Positions 6,847-10,136 of a stretch of DNA of 10,136 nt are shown here, in pieces. The notes under the pieces were generated by a model. That model was not told the origin of the DNA. It did not search any database and was given only the letters and a program-made list of their open reading frames with translations. Positions within the stretch are counted from its first letter, which is position 1. Every line of letters starts with the position of its first letter. Both the position numbers and the translations under genes were made by a program. Origin of the DNA: an uncultured Verrucomicrobiota bacterium (GTDB lineage: Bacteria > Verrucomicrobiota > Verrucomicrobiia > Chthoniobacterales > SZAS-18); assembly GCA_937871685.1 (NCBI GenBank), contig CALMOL010000462.1, positions 1 to 10,136 of the forward strand. Reading direction: 5' to 3'.

Positions 6847-7734
6847 ATGACTTACAAGCTGCTCGAAGCGGTTCGCCGTCACGTGGAGGTGTGCGCCGAC
6901 CCAACCGGCCTTGCCCAAACCCCCATTCGTGGCCTGACCACGATCCGTTCAAACGCGCCCACCGAGCTGGTTTACGCGATCACTCGACCGCTCGTCTGTC
7001 TCGTGCTCCAGGGAAGCAAGGATGTGGCGACGGGAGAGCAGACCCTCACGTTCCACGGCGGGGATTCTCTCCTGATCACAGCCGACGTGCCGACGGTGAG
7101 CCAGATCACGCGAGCGAGCACTGCCAGACCGTATTTGTCGCTTGTCTTGGACTTGGACCCGTCGGTGATTGCAGACCTGACGGTGGAGATGAAGGCCGTG
7201 CCAGTGGCCGAGGGCGCGTCTGTGCGAGCCGAGCCGACCAATGCTGAGGTCGCCGATACGGCTTTGAGGTTGATGCGGCTCTTGGATCGCCCGGCGTCGG
7301 TGCCGTTGCTGCACGCGCAACTCGTGCGCGAACTGCACTACTGGCTCTTGGCCGGCCGCCATGGGGAGGCGATTCGCCGGCTTGGCTGGCCAAACGGCCC
7401 CGCCCAACGGATCGCGCGCGCGGTCGCGGTGATTCGAGCGGAGTTCACGCGGCCGCTGCCGGTTGATCGCTTGGCAGGGGTGGCAGGAATGAGCCCTTCG
7501 TCGTTCTACCATCATTTCCAGTCCGTGACCTCGCTCACGCCGCGGCAGTTCCAGAAGCAATTGCGTCTCATTGAGGCGCGCCGGCTGATGTTGGCTGAAG
7601 GAGTGTCCGCAAGCGGCGCGGCCTTCGCGGTTGGTTACGAAAGCGTGCCACACTTCACGCGGGAGTATGGCCGAATGTTCGGCTTGCCGCCCGTCAAGGA
7701 TACGGAAGCCGTGAGGAATCGGGCGTTGCTCTGA
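6847..7734 (+). CDS. AraC-family transcriptional regulator (AraC_N type)
   Basis: The 295-residue product has the layout of AraC_N regulators, the group that includes E. coli YqhC, a sensor controlling aldehyde reductases. Residues 25-175 form the N-terminal domain: RSNAPTELVYAITRPLVCLVLQG split across two strands, then GGDSLLITADVPTVS, the LDLDPSVIADL helix and LLHAQLVRELHYWLLAG. Residues 195-282 form the two-helix-turn-helix DNA-binding domain: DRLAGVAGMSPSSFYHHF, TPRQFQKQLRLIEARRLM and AAFAVGYESVPHFTREYGRMFG. ATG 6847 is chosen; GGAG lies 13 bases upstream, and the TTG extension to 6799 has no family match. The next gene on the same strand is an SDR oxidoreductase 104 bp away, its likely target. 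Codons use A/T third positions more than pyk, hinting at separate origin. Inducer unknown. Confidence 0.93.
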   Translation: MTYKLLEAVRRHVEVCADPTGLAQTPIRGLTTIRSNAPTELVYAITRPLVCLVLQGSKDVATGEQTLTFHGGDSLLITADVPTVSQITRASTARPYLSLVLDLDPSVIADLTVEMKAVPVAEGASVRAEPTNAEVADTALRLMRLLDRPASVPLLHAQLVRELHYWLLAGRHGEAIRRLGWPNGPAQRIARAVAVIRAEFTRPLPVDRLAGVAGMSPSSFYHHFQSVTSLTPRQFQKQLRLIEARRLMLAEGVSASGAAFAVGYESVPHFTREYGRMFGLPPVKDTEAVRNRALL

Positions 7735-7754
7735 TTCATCCAACGCGACGTGCC

Positions 7755-7811
7755 ACTTTGGAGGAAGCGGCAAGAGACTTCGAGGATGCGGCAAGGCGGG
7801 CCATCTAGACT
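7755..7811 (+). promoter_or_regulatory. candidate AraC operator and promoter of the SDR gene
   Basis: GAGGAAGCGGCAAG (7761-7774) and GAGGATGCGGCAAG (7782-7795) are direct repeats with one mismatch in 14, exactly 21 bp apart; ACTT precedes both. AraC-family proteins bind direct half-sites spaced by two helical turns, and 21 bp is the spacing at the E. coli araI sites. Downstream TAGACT (7806-7811) matches the -10 consensus at four of six positions. The second repeat would then overlap the -35 position, typical for an activator. Start of transcription would be near 7818, about 20 bases before ATG 7839. Confidence 0.45.
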
Positions 7812-7838
7812 GCGTGCTCAGAAGAAAGAACCCTGAAC

Positions 7839-8594
7839 ATGACCAAGATTACACTCGTTACCGGTGCCAGCCGAGGACTCGGCCGCAATACCGCCCTCAG
7901 CATCGCTCGCCACGGCGGTGATGTCGTCATCACCTACCAAAGTCGCTCCGAAGAGGCGCAAACCGTCGTGGCCGAAATCGAGGCCTTGGGACGCAAGGCC
8001 GTCGCCCTCCAGCTCGACACCGGGAAGGTGTCCGTCTTCGCTCCATTCGCCGACCAATTGAGGAGCAAGTTGCGCGAGAAGTGGCAGCGCAACACCTTCG
8101 ACCATCTCGTAAACAATGCTGGTCACGGCGACTACGCTTTGATCGAGCAAACGACCGAGACACAGTTCGATGGCTTGGTTAACGTCCACTTCAAGGGCGT
8201 TTACTTCCTCACTCAAGCGTTGCTTCCGCTGATCGCGAACGGTGGGCGCATCGTGAATCTGTCTTCTGGACTTACCCGGACATCGTTTCCCGGCTACGCG
8301 GCTTACGCGGCGGTGAAGGGTGCAGTCGAGGTGCTCACGCGATACATGGCCAAGGAGCTGGGCGGTCGCGGGATTGCGGTCAACACGGTGGCACCGGGCG
8401 CAATCGAGACGGACTTTGGCGGCGGAGCCGTGCGCGACAATCCTGACGTGAACAAGCTCTTCGCTGGCATGACCGCGCTCGGTCGCGCCGGTTTGCCCGA
8501 TGACATCGGACCAATGATCGCAAGCCTGTTGTCGGAGGACAACCGCTGGGTGAACGCGCAACGCATCGAAGTCTCCGGCGGCCAGGGCATCTGA
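7839..8594 (+). CDS. SDR-family NAD(P)-dependent oxidoreductase
   Basis: The 251-residue product is a classical short-chain dehydrogenase/reductase, a soluble enzyme that oxidises or reduces alcohol/carbonyl groups with NAD(P)H. The cofactor motif TGASRGLG is at residues 8-15 and NNAG at 92-95. The catalytic residues are Asn115, Ser143 in NLSSG, and Tyr156 with Lys160 in YAAVK. VNTVAPGAIETDF and the C-terminal NAQRIEVSGGQ are also typical. The residue after the second strand (TYQSRSEEA) includes Ser and Arg, which favours NADP(H), an inference. Length is standard. ATG 7839 has a purine-rich stretch AGAAGAAAG upstream. It lies between the AraC gene and a Tat-signal ORF on the same strand, and is probably controlled by the AraC regulator. 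The substrate is not readable from sequence. Confidence 0.93.
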   Translation: MTKITLVTGASRGLGRNTALSIARHGGDVVITYQSRSEEAQTVVAEIEALGRKAVALQLDTGKVSVFAPFADQLRSKLREKWQRNTFDHLVNNAGHGDYALIEQTTETQFDGLVNVHFKGVYFLTQALLPLIANGGRIVNLSSGLTRTSFPGYAAYAAVKGAVEVLTRYMAKELGGRGIAVNTVAPGAIETDFGGGAVRDNPDVNKLFAGMTALGRAGLPDDIGPMIASLLSEDNRWVNAQRIEVSGGQGI

Positions 8595-8605
8595 CCGAAA
8601 AGCCC

Positions 8606-8749
8606 ATGCCGACGCGACGAAACTTCATCGGGATGACCATCCTCGGAGCTGCCGTGCCGGCCGGTTTGATCACTGGAAATCCCACGGTCACGAACGACTA
8701 CCCGGCCACGGCGGAGGAAAGGGGTCAAGCGGCAACTCGTGACAGATGA
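8606..8749 (+). CDS. 47-aa ORF with twin-arginine signal peptide, probably a truncated exported protein
   Basis: This short frame begins 11 bases after the SDR stop codon. It encodes MPTRRNFIGM followed by TILGAAVPAGLITG. That is a twin-arginine (Tat) signal layout: paired Arg at residues 4-5, Phe two residues later, then a hydrophobic stretch and small residues suited to cleavage. Only about 23 residues follow before the stop (NPTVTNDYPATAEE and a short Arg/Gln-rich end), too few for a folded Tat substrate. It is most likely the 5' end of a gene for an exported, cofactor-bearing or folded enzyme cut short by rearrangement. No continuation is recognisable in the next 100 bases. The close spacing suggests that it was co-transcribed with the SDR gene. 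The original protein family cannot be named. Confidence 0.5.
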   Translation: MPTRRNFIGMTILGAAVPAGLITGNPTVTNDYPATAEERGQAATRDR

Positions 8750-8852
8750 CTTTGGATCTTGGCTTCGTTCGGCCCCTCAAGCCCCGGCTTGTCGGTGCGA
8801 CTCAGCCCCCGGCCTCAGGCAATCGGTAGCGCGCGAGGTCTTCGCTCGCCAC

Positions 8853-9411
8853 CTAGTCCGGCGGCACCAGCAGATAATGCCGCTCGCTGCGCACGGACAC
8901 GCCGTCCCCGCTCGTCTCGAACTCGAACAGCGCGATCGTATTGTCGCCCGCGAACTGCGCGCCGACCGGCCGGCAGACGAGTGCGGGGAACTTCTCGGCG
9001 CACATCGCGAGATCCTGTTCGATCTGCACCACGCTCATCTTGTCGCGCCCGCCCTTGGCCTGGACGGGCACGACGTAGTGCGCGCCGCGACGGTCGACGC
9101 CGACGTAAAGCTCGTCCGTCTCCATCTGGCCGATGCCCCTGACAGTGGTGCGCAGGTGGTTTTGCAGCGAGTGGCAGACGAGCCCAAGGAACACATCGAT
9201 CAGGCGGTTCCCACGAGGCGGGCGAGCAAGGCCTGCTCGTCGCTCAGGGCATATCTCGCCACGAGGCCGGGAGTCGAATCCGGCACCTTGATTCTCGAGA
9301 GGTGAGGATTCGGAGTCACCGACCATTCCTTCACCAGCGCGAACTGATACTGGGACCGTCCGGCTGGGCGGATGATCCATTCCTCGCCGCGCGGGGCGGT
9401 CGCGCGGATGG
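8853..9411 (-). pseudogene. restriction-endonuclease-like protein, frame-shifted and lacking its start
   Basis: Two adjacent frames make one protein-like sequence. The first part (about 9411 to 9215) reads EEWIIRPAGRSQYQFALVKE, then SVTPNPHLSRIKVPDSTPG and YALSDEQALLARL. The second part (about 9210 to the TAG stop at 8853) reads NRLIDVFLGLVCHSLQNHLR, GQMETDELYVGVDRRGAHYV, VPVQAKGGRDKMSVVQIEQD, LAMCAEKFP and ends in RHYLLVPPD. The spacing of Glu/Asp in ETDELYVGVD and Gln-Ala-Lys in VQAKGG fits a PD-(D/E)xK-like nuclease core. This assignment and the pairing with the adjacent methyltransferase remnant are inferences. A frame change near 9205-9220 separates the parts, with no homopolymer to suggest phase variation. 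No ATG, GTG or TTG opens the first part, so it is a broken gene. Confidence 0.6.
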
Positions 9412-10136
9412 ATGCGGGAAGAGGCCGGCACGTCAGCGCGGTCGGCAAGCATCCGGAGATCGTCGGCCATGCCGAGCACCGTTTCGAGCCAGACGGAAAC
9501 CACGGGCGCGTCTGGCTTCGCCGGGCCGACGCCGACCTCGGGGCCGAAATGAAGATTGCCAACGGGGCCGACGAGGCACTTCGCCAGGGCGAGCCGGAGG
9601 TGATCGCGGCAGTCTGGCGGCGCGTGCGCGGCGATGGCGTCGACGAGCAGCACGAGCGTCTTGTGGAGCAGCCGGGCGAGATCGAATCGGCGGGGAGCAG
9701 CTTGGCCGTGTCCTCTGGCAGGCGCCGCAGGAAAAGAGTCGGCTCCCCGAGAAGGAGGCCCTGCGAATCATCCAAGATTCCCGTGCTCTCCAGCTCCGCG
9801 AGCGCGGCATCAGCCACCCGGTGGGCAGCTTCCGCCAACCGCGCTGCCGGCACTTCCCAGCGCACCTTGGTCGAGCCGGCGAAATGGGCCATCGGATGTG
9901 CCTCCAGCCCCGCCGCGGCGATGCCCTGTTTCTTGACCTCCACCACCGTGGTGCCCGTGCCGGAGAACGGATCGAGCACGAGCTGACCTGGCTGCACGTC
10001 GAAAGCTTCCAGGTATTGCCGCACCAAGTGCGGCGGAAACGACAGCACGAACCAATACCACCCGTGGGCCGGCTGATCCGCCGGGACGAGCAGGTTCGCA
10101 TCCGCGGTCGGGCGGCGCGGTGTTTTGGCGGGGGTT
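9412..10136 (-). pseudogene. DNA methyltransferase remnant, frame-shifted, catalytic half missing, runs off the window
   Basis: The gene enters from the right edge with an open frame. It reads WYWFVLSFPPHLVRQYLEAF, then LVLDPFSGTGTTVVEVKKQG (cofactor motif I, DPFSGTGTT at 9947-9973) and GLEAHPMAHFA. This is the S-adenosylmethionine-binding start of an amino-methyltransferase. Around 9670-9680, after LLPADSISP, the sense moves to the neighbouring frame: LLHKTLVLLVDAIAAHAPP, ALAKCLVGPVGNLHFGPEVG, then VWLETVLGMADDLRML. From family knowledge, related enzymes continue with the catalytic (S/N/D)PPY motif soon after this point. Here no such motif appears in any frame; by about 9410 the sequence has become the endonuclease-like protein. 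So the second half was lost along with the start of the next gene. It cannot encode an active enzyme as it stands. Confidence 0.75.

Noticed and set aside
8739..9305. 188-codon plus-strand frame opposite the nuclease remnant
   Set aside because: Arg/Ala/His-rich shadow of the minus-strand protein with no recognisable motif or good start.

Overview
The window is GC-rich bacterial DNA. Gene style (few Shine-Dalgarno sequences, nearly all G/C third codon positions, WYL and MmyB-type regulators, many intergenic short repeats) suggests an Opitutaceae-like member of the Verrucomicrobiota. That assignment is an inference from style, because no rRNA or other marker gene is present. The region mixes one housekeeping gene, several small regulator/oxidoreductase units and a number of decayed genes.

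Layout. 1-1574: heptamer repeats followed by pyruvate kinase (+). 1531-3655 (-): an NADPH:quinone-reductase-like dehydrogenase followed by an XRE/MmyB-type regulator, whose 3' end overlaps the 3' end of pyk. 3656-4431: no convincing gene; it holds adjoining palindromes upstream of the dehydrogenase, a short coding-like fragment and a 236-bp inverted-repeat element. 4432-5605: a divergent pair, an unknown 109-aa protein (-) and an HD-domain 5'-deoxynucleotidase-like hydrolase (+). 5620-6163: a WYL-type regulator that kept its helix-turn-helix and C-terminal domain but lost the middle, in two frames. 6164-6625: 22 exactly phased degenerate 21-bp repeats. 6647-6772: a short His-rich reading frame (-). 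6847-8749: an AraC-type regulator, an SDR oxidoreductase and a 47-codon ORF with a twin-arginine signal, with fewer G/C third positions than the flanks. 8853-10136 (-): a decayed restriction-modification pair running off the right edge.

Working together. The best functional unit is AraC regulator to SDR. A direct repeat with 21-bp spacing sits just upstream of a possible -10 before the SDR gene, which is the geometry expected of an AraC-family operator. The dehydrogenase and the XRE regulator may form a second small redox unit. Several loci show internal loss or truncation: WYL regulator, methyltransferase/endonuclease, Tat-signal ORF and probably the His-rich frame. The right two thirds therefore look like accessory DNA in decay. 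No clear new defence or mobile system is intact here. The most unusual structures are the 22-unit 21-bp array, the long hairpin element and the deleted restriction-modification locus.
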